Shown one piece after another: positions 1 through 5,196 of a stretch of DNA of 12,919 bases (position 1 is the first letter of the stretch; the number at the start of each line of letters is the position of its first letter). Source of the stretch: Streptosporangiaceae bacterium (GTDB lineage: Bacteria; Actinomycetota; Actinomycetes; Streptosporangiales; Streptosporangiaceae); assembly GCA_030050125.1 (NCBI GenBank), contig JASIJN010000539.1, forward strand, positions 1 to 12,919, read 5' to 3'. The position numbers and the translations under genes are program-made. The notes under the pieces were generated by a model. It was not told the DNA's origin. It saw only the letters and a program-made list of their open reading frames with translations, and ran no database searches.

Positions 1-315
1 GGCCGCGGGCCCGTGCCCGTGCCCGGCCATGCCGAGCGCGAGGCCGGACATGTGCCGCCAGCTGCTGAGCACCCAGATGCCGCACACCAGCATGACGACG
101 AACCCGCCCACGGCGAGCCAGACGATCGGCAACACGACACCCGCCGCAACCATGCCCGCGCCGACAGCGAAGCCGGAGGCCGCCTGAACCACCCGGCGCT
201 TGTAGTGCACGCGGGGATCGCTGGCACGTACTAGACGGCCCAGCCTCCGATTCTCCCTGTAGAGCGCCTGCTCGATCTGCTCGAGCTGACGCTGCTCATG
301 CTCAGAGAGCGGCAC
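1..315 (-). CDS. DUF3040 family membrane protein, 3' end beyond window
   Basis: The first 105 residues are visible, from a GTG start at 315 with a good ribosome site (GGGAGG, complement of 320-325). The N-terminus (VPLSEHEQRQLEQIEQALYR) is the acidic/glutamine-rich helix typical of actinobacterial DUF3040 proteins, followed by a basic stretch. Two hydrophobic segments follow at about residues 46-64 and 66-84, so this is a small two-pass inner-membrane protein with its charged N-terminus probably cytoplasmic. The visible tail contains a short GHGHG stretch. The frame is open to the window edge. Function is unknown for the family. It lies 45 bp downstream of dinB on the same strand; from memory this neighbourhood often precedes the mraZ/division cluster in actinobacteria, which cannot be confirmed here. 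Confidence 0.85.
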   Translation of the reverse strand, partial: MPLSEHEQRQLEQIEQALYRENRRLGRLVRASDPRVHYKRRVVQAASGFAVGAGMVAAGVVLPIVWLAVGGFVVMLVCGIWVLSSWRHMSGLALGMAGHGHGPAA

Positions 316-339
316 GACGCCTCCCATGGAACCCGGGGG

Positions 340-360
340 GTGGGGTGACTTTCACCTCAC
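340..360 (-). terminator. hairpin directly after the dinB stop codon
   Basis: GTGGGGTGA (340-348) and TCACCTCAC (352-360) form a 9-bp stem with one G-T pair and a 3-nt loop, starting at the base next to the dinB stop codon. No T-run follows on the minus strand (a C-run does), so it is either a T-less terminator or a regulatory hairpin in front of the DUF3040 gene, whose ribosome site is 15 bp further on. Confidence 0.4.
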
Positions 361-1671
361 TTACATACCTGGTTCATTTCCCAGAATACGAGCCTCTCTA
401 TACCCCTTGGAAGGGGCCGGCCGGCTGCCGGGTTCAGCGGGGCCGTCGCGATCCGCCGGGACCAGAGTGGCCGGCCGCACCGCGTCGCTGCCAAACCGGC
501 TCGCGATCCGGTCCACCGCCCGCTCCGCCTCGCGCCAGGAGACCGGCCGCTCGTCGAACGCCAGCTGCGTGGCCGCACCGGACACCGGGACCAGGCCGTT
601 GGCCCGGACGCCGACGAGCCGCAGCCGGGCCGCGGCGTCCAGCCCGGCCGCGGCGTACAGCTCGCACGCCACCGCGTAGATCTGCTGGGCCACGTCGGTC
701 GGGTCGGGCAGCGTCCGCGACCGCGTGATCGTCTTGAAGCTGGCCAGGCGCAGCTTGACCACGACCGTCCGGGCCGAGCACCCGGCGGCGCGCAGGCCGC
801 GGGCGGTCCGCCCGGACAGCCGGAGCAGCTCGCGCCGGATCACCTCGGGGTCGTCGATGTCGGTGGCGAAGGTCTCCTCGGCGCCGATGCTCTTCTCCCT
901 CGCGTGCGGCGTTACCCGGCGCTCGTCCCGGCCTGCGGCCAGGGCGGACAGGTGCGCGGCGGCGGCGGGCCCGAGCTCGCGTTCCAGGGTCCCCATCGGG
1001 GTCTGCGCGATGTCCGCGACCGTGCGCAGCCCGAGACGGGCCAGGACCTGGCCGGTCTGCTGGCCCACCCCCCACAGCGCCGAGACCGGCAGCGGGTGCA
1101 GGAAGTCGAGGACGCCGTCCGCCGGGATCACCAGCAGTCCGTCCGGCTTGCAGTGGACCGAGGCCAGCTTGGCGACGAACTTGCTGGTCGCCACGCCCAC
1201 CGAGCAGGTGATGTCCTGCTGCTCGCTGATCTGGGCCCGGATCAGCTGGCCGATCTCGGCCGGCCCTCGGCGCAGCCGGCGCAGCGCGCCCGACACATCG
1301 AGGAACGCCTCGTCCAGGGCCAGCGGCTCGACCTGCGGGGTTATCGCCTTGAAAACCGCCATGACCTCCTTGGACACCGCACCGTACAGGCCATGCCGCG
1401 GCGGGATGACCACCGCGTGCGGGCACGACCGGATCGCCCGCCCCATCGGCATCGCCGAGCGCACGCCGAAGGCCCGCGCCTCGTAGGTCGCCGACAAGAC
1501 CACGCCGCGTCCCCCGGTGCCGCCGACGATGACCGGCCTGCCCTTCAGCTCCGGGCGGTCCCTGAGTTCCACGCTCGCGTAGAACGCGTCCATATCCACG
1601 TGCAGGATGTGGCAGCCTGCGTCATCCGGGACCGGCGCGGCAGCGCCGCCCCCGGCACGTGTGCGCGCCAC
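361..1671 (-). CDS. dinB: DNA polymerase IV (Y-family translesion polymerase)
   Basis: Protein of 436 residues that performs error-prone DNA synthesis past lesions in the cytoplasm. The palm motif HVDMDAFYASVE (24-35) supplies metal ligand D26 and the steric-gate position Y31. LDEAFLDV (119-126) supplies the catalytic pair D120/E121. SATYEARAFGVRSAMPM (60-76) is the fingers signature. KSIGAEETF lies at the start of the little-finger domain. QLAF near residue 369 sits where a sliding-clamp contact could lie, but this is only a resemblance. The last ~35 residues are poorly conserved, proline/arginine-rich sequence. The GTG start at 1671 is chosen because a strong GAGGAGG (1677-1683) lies 5 nt upstream; the ~20-residue lead before the palm is modestly long. 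It is divergent from vapBC, and the upstream region resembles a damage-inducible promoter. Confidence 0.97.
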   Translation of the reverse strand: MARTRAGGGAAAPVPDDAGCHILHVDMDAFYASVELRDRPELKGRPVIVGGTGGRGVVLSATYEARAFGVRSAMPMGRAIRSCPHAVVIPPRHGLYGAVSKEVMAVFKAITPQVEPLALDEAFLDVSGALRRLRRGPAEIGQLIRAQISEQQDITCSVGVATSKFVAKLASVHCKPDGLLVIPADGVLDFLHPLPVSALWGVGQQTGQVLARLGLRTVADIAQTPMGTLERELGPAAAAHLSALAAGRDERRVTPHAREKSIGAEETFATDIDDPEVIRRELLRLSGRTARGLRAAGCSARTVVVKLRLASFKTITRSRTLPDPTDVAQQIYAVACELYAAAGLDAAARLRLVGVRANGLVPVSGAATQLAFDERPVSWREAERAVDRIASRFGSDAVRPATLVPADRDGPAEPGSRPAPSKGYREARILGNEPGM

Positions 1672-1676
1672 CGGTG

Positions 1677-1683
1677 CCTCCTC
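1677..1683 (-). promoter_or_regulatory. ribosome binding site of dinB
   Basis: GAGGAGG on the minus strand, 5 nt before the GTG at 1671. It decides the start codon of dinB, since no ATG is available near the N-terminus of the conserved domain. Confidence 0.8.
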
Positions 1684-1700
1684 ATGCCGCTCCGGGAGCC

Positions 1701-1723
1701 ACTGTACTTTCGGCTACCGACAC
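1701..1723 (-). promoter_or_regulatory. RecA-NDp/PafBC-like promoter of dinB
   Basis: Read on the minus strand the site is GTGTCGGTA, then 8 nt (GCCGAAAG), then TACAGT. The published actinobacterial RecA-independent DNA-damage promoter is TTGTCRGTG-N8-TANNNT. Here 7 of 9 bases of the upstream element match, the spacer is exactly 8, and the -10 fits. Transcription would start near 1694, giving a leader of about 24 nt that contains the GAGGAGG ribosome site. I see no LexA-type CGAAC-N4-GTTCG palindrome in 1672-1790. The match is by eye; regulation by PafBC is an inference, strengthened by the gene being a translesion polymerase. Confidence 0.55.
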
Positions 1724-1753
1724 TTTCGGCTAGCGACACCTTCGGCAAGCCCG
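1706..1753. repeat. 16-bp tandem repeat, three copies
   Basis: Copies at 1706-1721 (ACTTTCGGCTACCGAC), 1722-1737 (one difference) and 1738-1753 (degenerate, ACCTTCGGCAAGCCCG). The damage-type promoter element of dinB overlaps copy 1 and the next base or two, and copy 2 recreates most of the same element one period upstream. The repeat lies between dinB and vapB and could serve either promoter. Confidence 0.75.
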
Positions 1754-1771
1754 CTGGCCAGCCGTTGCGCC

Positions 1772-1792
1772 ATAGCGCTACATTAGCGCTAT
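1772..1792 (+). promoter_or_regulatory. vapBC operator and leaderless promoter
   Basis: ATAGCGCTA (1772-1780), CAT, TAGCGCTAT (1784-1792) is a perfect 9-bp inverted repeat. Each arm also contains the self-complementary TAGCGCTA. The repeat covers a -10-like TACATT (1779-1784) and the ATG at 1791, which lies 6 nt after the hexamer. There is no Shine-Dalgarno before this ATG, so the mRNA is probably leaderless. VapB proteins with ribbon-helix-helix domains bind such palindromes as VapBC complexes to repress their own operon; this operator role is inferred. Confidence 0.6.
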
Positions 1793-2027
1793 GGCGACGA
1801 TCCAGGTCCGCGAGCTGCCGGAAGAGACCTACGAGGTCCTGCGGCGCCGGGCCCGCCGGGCCGGCCAGTCCATCCAGGCCTACATGCGGGACCAGCTCGT
1901 GGCCCTGGCGGCCCGCCCCACCAAGGAGGAGGCGGTCGCGACGATCGAGGCCATCCTGGACCGCCAGCGCGGCGAGGACCCGACGCCAGGATCGATCGCT
2001 GACGACCTCGCCGCGGAGCGGCGCTGA
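1791..2027 (+). CDS. vapB: VapB-type antitoxin, ribbon-helix-helix
   Basis: Protein of 78 residues. The N-terminal MATIQVRELPEETYEVLRRR and following helix (about 1-38) form a FitA/VapB-like ribbon-helix-helix: the strand TIQVREL contacts DNA and two helices dimerise. The C-terminal half (about 42-78) is acidic and probably unfolded alone; in this family it wraps around the toxin and blocks its active site. It lies 14 bp upstream of a PIN-domain toxin gene in the same direction, the usual antitoxin-first order. The start at ATG 1791 is supported by the -10-like hexamer 6 nt upstream and by the operator palindrome. Confidence 0.9.
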   Translation: MATIQVRELPEETYEVLRRRARRAGQSIQAYMRDQLVALAARPTKEEAVATIEAILDRQRGEDPTPGSIADDLAAERR

Positions 2028-2041
2028 CCGGCCGGCCCTCG

Positions 2042-2446
2042 ATGCTCGTCGTCGATGCGTCGGCGCTGGCCGCGGCGCTCCTGGGCCGATCGGCCGACGC
2101 GCGATCGCTCCGCCGCCGGATCGCGGCCCACGAATGCCACGCCCCGTACCTGATCGACGCCGAGGTCGGCAACGTGCTGCGACGGCGCGTGCTCCGCGGC
2201 GAGCTGGCGGCACCGGTCGCGGAGTCGCTGCTCGTCGCGGCCACGCCGTTGATCGATTACCGCTACGAGATGATCGGCGGTCTGGCCCTGGCCGCCTGGG
2301 CGCTGCGCGAGAACCTCAGCTTCTACGACGGTCTTTACGCGGCCCTGGCGAACTTCCTTGGCTGCCCGCTGCTTTCCGCCGACCGCCGCCTCAGCCGCGC
2401 GTCCGGCCTGCGCTGCCCCGTCGAACTGGTCCAGCCCGCGACCTGA
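2042..2446 (+). CDS. vapC: VapC-type PIN-domain ribonuclease toxin
   Basis: Protein of 134 residues covering a single PIN domain. The acidic metal-binding residues are all present: D5 (MLVVDAS), E41 (LIDAEVGN), D96 (SFYDGLYAALA) and D114 (LLSADRRL). VapC toxins are Mg-dependent endoribonucleases that cut tRNA or rRNA when freed from VapB; the target cannot be read from the sequence. The start at ATG 2042 fits the family exactly (the strand with D5 begins at once). The ribosome site is poor, so expression probably depends on translation of vapB just upstream. It is followed by a repeat-rich gene-free stretch. Confidence 0.93.
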   Translation: MLVVDASALAAALLGRSADARSLRRRIAAHECHAPYLIDAEVGNVLRRRVLRGELAAPVAESLLVAATPLIDYRYEMIGGLALAAWALRENLSFYDGLYAALANFLGCPLLSADRRLSRASGLRCPVELVQPAT

Positions 2447-2501
2447 CCGACCGGCCCAGCCAGCCCCGCCCCGTCCCCGCCGCCCGGCCCCGCCCCTCCA
2501 G

Positions 2502-2557
2502 CCCGCCGCCCAAATCCGCGGCTCCTCCACCCGCCGCCCAAATCCGCGGCTCCTCCA
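2502..2557. repeat. 28-bp exact tandem repeat, two copies
   Basis: Copies 2502-2529 and 2530-2557 are identical. Each begins CCCGCCGCCCAAATCCGCGG and ends CTCCTCCA. The last bases of the second copy (GGCTCCTCCA) are also the first bases of the 108-bp element. Confidence 0.9.
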
Positions 2558-2655
2558 ATGGAGTGGATGGCACCATCGCTGCTGCTGTTTGCGGCACGAC
2601 GGTCCGCTCACGCTATTGCCGGGTCCGGCTGAGGCAAGCAGCCGGGCGGTTGGGC
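2548..2655. repeat. 108-bp hairpin-bearing element, copy A
   Basis: Identical to copy B (2669-2776) except at two positions (GCGGCA versus GCGACA; CACGCT versus CACGCC). The left end has two adjacent small palindromes, CTCCA-A-TGGAG and GATGG-CA-CCATC. The right end has a 7-bp perfect stem, CCGGCTG (2625-2631) with CAGCCGG (2639-2645). This looks like a REP/MITE-like intergenic element rather than a gene; a dispersed distribution in the genome is a guess. Confidence 0.85.
2625..2645. terminator. hairpin at the right end of element A
   Basis: Perfect 7-bp GC-rich stem with a 7-nt loop (AGGCAAG). There is no T-run on either strand, so a terminator role between convergent vapC and nusB is only plausible. 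Confidence 0.35.
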
Positions 2656-2668
2656 GCGGCCCTCGCGG

Positions 2669-2776
2669 GGCTCCTCCAATGGAGTGGATGGCACCATCGC
2701 TGCTGCTGTTTGCGACACGACGGTCCGCTCACGCCATTGCCGGGTCCGGCTGAGGCAAGCAGCCGGGCGGTTGGGC
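2669..2776. repeat. 108-bp hairpin-bearing element, copy B
   Basis: Second copy, 121 bp to the right of copy A in the same orientation, with 13 bp between them and 106 of 108 positions identical. Both small palindromes and the terminal stem are intact. Confidence 0.85.
2746..2766. terminator. hairpin at the right end of element B
   Basis: Same 7-bp stem (CCGGCTG / CAGCCGG) and loop as in copy A. It is the hairpin nearest the nusB stop codon (about 140 bp downstream), without a T-run. Confidence 0.35.
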
Positions 2777-2838
2777 AGGGTTTCGGACGGTGTCGAGATT
2801 TCGGGCACTGATCTTCGGAGAATAAGGGCCGCCCGAAT

Positions 2839-2976
2839 TTGGGCGACGCGAGTTACTCGCCGAGGGCTGGCGCGGATTCGGCGCCCAGTTGGGCGATGCG
2901 AGCTACTGGTCGAGGACCGGGCCGGATTCGGCCCCGGTCGGGCGATGCGAGTTACTGGCGGAGGGCTGGCCCGGCT
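2839..2976. repeat. degenerate 49/50-bp tandem repeat overlapping the nusB 3' end
   Basis: Three units begin at 2839, 2889 and 2938, each with TTGGGCGAYGCGAGYTACT-like sequence (TCGGGC in the third) followed by GAGGGCTGG- or GAGGACCGG-like sequence and, in the first two, GGATTCGG. Units are clearly related but diverged. The second contains a strong hairpin, ACCGGGCCG (2916-2924) with CGGCCC-CGGT (2929-2938). The nusB stop codon lies inside unit 2, so units 2 and 3 are partly coding. Confidence 0.75.
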
Positions 2977-3421
2977 TCAGCTCGAGTTCCGGCTTCAGCT
3001 CGAGTTCCGGCTTCAGCTCGAGCAGCCGGGCGAGCAGGCCGTTGACGAACGCTGGTGATCCGTCCGTGGACAGGTCGCGGGCCAGCAGCACCGCCTCGCT
3101 GATCACGACGCCGTCCGGCACCCCGGAACCCCACAGCAGCTCGTACGCCCCGATCCGCAGGATGTTGCGGTCCACGGCGGGCATCCGGTCCAGCGTCCAG
3201 CCGCGCGAGTACCGGGCCAGCAACTCGTCGATGGCCCCCCGGTGCTCCTGCACTCCCCGGACCAGCTCGGCCGCAAAATCGGAGACCGGCGGGCCGCCCT
3301 CGCTCGACGGCCTGCCCGGGGCCGAGCGCTCGGCGAGCAGGTCCAGCACGGGCTCGCCCCTGATCTCGGCCTCGAAGAGGATGTCGAGCGCTCGCTTGCG
3401 GGCCTTGCTGCGCGCTGGCAT
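2903..3421 (-). CDS. nusB: transcription antitermination factor NusB with repeat-extended C-terminus
   Basis: Protein of 172 residues. The all-helical NusB fold is recognisable from ARSKARKRALDILFEAEIRG (3-22) through MPAVDRNILRIGAYELLW (80-97) to VPDGVVISEAVLLARDLSTD and AFVNGLLARLLEL. With NusE (S10) it binds BoxA RNA in the rRNA antitermination complex. The ATG at 3421 follows a GAGAGG on the minus strand. Canonical homology ends near residue 137. What follows is three tandem ELKPEL units (135-150) encoded by an 18-bp DNA repeat, then a tail of about 22 residues read from the 49/50-bp repeats. This tail looks like repeat growth into the gene rather than a domain. The gene lies 12 bp after efp on the same strand and was probably cotranscribed with it. 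Confidence 0.95.
   Translation of the reverse strand: MPARSKARKRALDILFEAEIRGEPVLDLLAERSAPGRPSSEGGPPVSDFAAELVRGVQEHRGAIDELLARYSRGWTLDRMPAVDRNILRIGAYELLWGSGVPDGVVISEAVLLARDLSTDGSPAFVNGLLARLLELKPELELKPELELKPGQPSASNSHRPTGAESGPVLDQ
2971..3022. repeat. 18-bp in-frame tandem repeat in nusB
   Basis: CCGGCTTCAGCTCGAGTT occurs at 2971-2988 and 2989-3006, followed by 16 of 18 bases at 3007-3022. The period is six codons, so copy-number change keeps the nusB frame. Each unit encodes ELKPEL on the minus strand. Confidence 0.92.
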
Positions 3422-3433
3422 TGCCTCTCGCCG

Positions 3434-3991
3434 CTACGCTCGGCCGAGGTACTGGCCGGTGCGCGTGTCCACCTTGACCTTCTCCCCGGTGGTGATGAAC
3501 AGCGGGACCTGGATCTGAACGCCCGTCTCGAGCGTGGCCGGCTTGGTCCCGCCGGTGGAACGGTCGCCCTGCAGGCCGGGGTCGGTCTGGCTGACGGTCA
3601 GCTCGACCGCGGCCGGCAGCTCCACGTACAGCGGCACGCCCTCGTTGAACGCCACCACCACGTTCTGCTCCTCGAGCAGGTAGTTCGCCGCGTCGCCGAC
3701 CACCGAGGCCGAAATGTGCGGCTGGTCGTAGTCCTGGGTGTCCATGAAGACGAAGTCGTCGCCCTCGCGGTACAGGTACTGCATGTCCCGCCGGTCCACG
3801 CTGGCCTGCTCGACCCGCACGCCGGCGTTGAAGGTCCGGTCGACTACCTTGCCGGACAGCACGTTCTTCAGCTTGGTGCGGACGAACGCGCCGCCCTTGC
3901 CGGGCTTGACGTGCTGGAACTCCACGACGTTCCAGAGCTGGCCGTCGATGTTGAGCGTCATGCCGGTCTTGAGGTCGTTGGTGGTGGCCAC
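3434..3991 (-). CDS. efp: elongation factor P
   Basis: Protein of 185 residues, standard length. EF-P enters the ribosomal E site and rescues ribosomes stalled at polyproline. The N-terminal KOW-like domain has the loop VKPGKGGAF with K32 at the tip, equivalent to the modified lysine of the E. coli protein. No EpmA/EpmB or rhamnosyltransferase gene is in the window, so modification cannot be judged. The OB domains follow; the C-terminal domain carries the family signature around [20 protein letters not shown] and ends RTGQYLGRA. The start is GTG at 3991 with AGGAG about 10 nt upstream. It sits between pepQ (45 bp) and nusB (12 bp), the classic actinobacterial order. Confidence 0.98.
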   Translation of the reverse strand: MATTNDLKTGMTLNIDGQLWNVVEFQHVKPGKGGAFVRTKLKNVLSGKVVDRTFNAGVRVEQASVDRRDMQYLYREGDDFVFMDTQDYDQPHISASVVGDAANYLLEEQNVVVAFNEGVPLYVELPAAVELTVSQTDPGLQGDRSTGGTKPATLETGVQIQVPLFITTGEKVKVDTRTGQYLGRA

Positions 3992-4036
3992 TGCGTCGTG
4001 TCTCCTGCGTGCGCGCGGGAACGCCTCGTCCCTGGG

Positions 4037-5134
4037 CTACAGAACGAGAAGTTCCCTGGTCATCGTGGTGAGCATCTCGTGTGATCCGGCCGCCCCGGCG
4101 CCGGCCCGCACCACGAGGGTGTCCTCGATCCTGACGCCGCCCCTGCCGGGCAGGTAGATCCCGGGTTCGACGGTAACGGGAACCCCGTCCACGAGTGTAC
4201 CGGTCCTGGCGTACCCGATGGTCGGGGCTTCATGGACCTCCAGGCCCACGCCGTGGCCGAGCCCGTGCCGGAAATGCTCGTCGTGGCCGGCCGCGGCGAT
4301 CAGGTCGCGCGCGGCCGCGTCGACGTCGCTGACGTCCGCGCCGGCCGTCGCGGCCTCGACCCCGGCCCGCTGCGCCGTGGCCACCAGGTCGTAGATGTCG
4401 CGCTGCCAGTCCGCGGGGTCGCCGAGCGCCACGGTCCGGGTCATGTCCGCGTGGTAGCCGCCGAACCTGGCCCCGCAGTCGACCGTGATCAGGTCGCCGG
4501 CGGCGAACGGCCGGTCGCCCGGCTGGTGATGCGGGATAGCGCCGTTCGGCCCGCTGGCCACGATCGAGTCGAAGGCCAGCGCCTCGGCCCCGAGATCGAT
4601 CATGGCCCGCTCGAGCAGGATCGCGAACTCGCGCTCGGTCATCCCCGCCCGCAGGGCGGGCAGCGCGGCCGTCAGCGCGTCGGCGGTGATCGCGCAAGCC
4701 CGGGCGAGCAGCGCGATCTCATCCGCGTCCTTGACCATCCGCAATTCCTCGATGATCTGCCCGGACGGCACCAGCTGCGGCGGGCCCCCGTCGAGCGCGG
4801 CCAGCTCGTGGTGGCGTTCGACGGTCATCTCATGAGCCTCGAACGCGAGAACCGCCGCGCCGCGCCTGGTGGCCAGGCGGGCCAGGGCTGGCTCGATGAA
4901 GCGGTCGACGACCAGCTCCAGGTCGCCGCAGTCGCGCCGGGCCGCTTCCTCGTACCTGGAGTCGGTGGCCAGCACGCCAGGCCCGTCGGCGGGCAGCAGC
5001 AGGGCCGCGTTCGAGCTGACCAGGCCGGTGAGGTAGCGGACGTTGGGCCGGCTGGTGATGAGCGCCGCGTCCGCGTCCAACGCGGCGATCTTGGCCTGAG
5101 CGAGGGCGCGGCGGGCGGCATGTGTCTGCGGCAT
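4037..5134 (-). CDS. pepQ: Xaa-Pro dipeptidase/aminopeptidase, M24B family
   Basis: Metallopeptidase that releases residues before proline. From ATG 5134 the protein has 365 residues: an N-terminal creatinase-like domain (about 1-125) and a pita-bread catalytic domain. All five metal ligands are present: D219 (TVDCGARFGGYHAD), D230, H294 (GLGHGVGLEVHE), E323 (TVEPGIYLPG) and E337 (VRIEDTLV). The frame stays open 10 codons upstream to 5164, but ATG 5134 is preferred. It has a -10-like TACAGT ending 6 nt upstream, and the family N-terminus aligns from there. It heads the probable pepQ-efp-nusB unit and is divergent from a HAD hydrolase gene. Confidence 0.93.
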   Translation of the reverse strand: MPQTHAARRALAQAKIAALDADAALITSRPNVRYLTGLVSSNAALLLPADGPGVLATDSRYEEAARRDCGDLELVVDRFIEPALARLATRRGAAVLAFEAHEMTVERHHELAALDGGPPQLVPSGQIIEELRMVKDADEIALLARACAITADALTAALPALRAGMTEREFAILLERAMIDLGAEALAFDSIVASGPNGAIPHHQPGDRPFAAGDLITVDCGARFGGYHADMTRTVALGDPADWQRDIYDLVATAQRAGVEAATAGADVSDVDAAARDLIAAAGHDEHFRHGLGHGVGLEVHEAPTIGYARTGTLVDGVPVTVEPGIYLPGRGGVRIEDTLVVRAGAGAAGSHEMLTTMTRELLVL

Positions 5135-5140
5135 GACTCG

Positions 5141-5146
5141 ACTGTA
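5141..5146 (-). promoter_or_regulatory. -10 hexamer for leaderless pepQ
   Basis: TACAGT on the minus strand, 6 nt before ATG 5134, with no Shine-Dalgarno in between. No convincing -35 was found. Transcription would begin at or next to the start codon. Confidence 0.5.
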
Positions 5147-5166
5147 CGGCTCTGCCCCGATCATCC

Positions 5167-5189
5167 GGATAACCGGCCGGTGTTACCGT
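5167..5189. promoter_or_regulatory. imperfect palindrome in the pepQ/HAD divergent region
   Basis: CGGATAACCGG followed by CCGGTGTTACCG is an imperfect inverted repeat centred on CCGGCCGG. It overlaps the HAD gene -10 candidate and lies about 20 bp upstream of the pepQ -10 candidate. It could be a shared operator; there is no other support. Confidence 0.3.
5184..5189 (+). promoter_or_regulatory. -10 hexamer for leaderless HAD gene
   Basis: TACCGT lies 7 nt before ATG 5197, again with no Shine-Dalgarno. This favours ATG 5197 over the in-frame GTG at 5188, which falls inside the hexamer. Confidence 0.45.
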
Positions 5190-5196
5190 GCACGCC

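Larger units (their letters stand above)
2447..2902. other. gene-free repeat cluster between vapC and nusB
   Basis: 456 bp with no convincing gene. From left: a C-rich, purine-poor stretch (2447-2501); two exact 28-bp repeats (2502-2557); a 108-bp element present twice (2548-2655 and 2669-2776); about 60 bp of unique sequence; a near-palindrome GCCCGAATTTGGGC (2831-2844); then degenerate 49/50-bp repeats entering nusB. Long reading frames here are by-products of GC-rich sequence. The hairpins in the 108-bp element may end transcription from vapC and nusB, which converge on this region. Confidence 0.8.

Noticed and set aside
1672..1790. LexA SOS box for dinB
   Set aside because: No CGAAC-N4-GTTCG-like palindrome is present; the RecA-NDp-like element explains the region better.
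2502..2776. CRISPR-like array
   Set aside because: Repeats of 28 bp are directly joined without spacers, the 108-bp copies are too long, and no cas gene is present.
904..2811. A 635-codon plus-strand open frame across dinB, vapBC and the repeats
   Set aside because: It is antisense to dinB and out of frame with vapBC, its product is low-complexity Arg/Pro/Gly sequence, and it exists because stop codons are rare at this GC content.
2447..2902. Insertion sequence or transposon remnant
   Set aside because: No transposase fragment or long terminal inverted repeats are visible; only small palindromes and direct repeats are.
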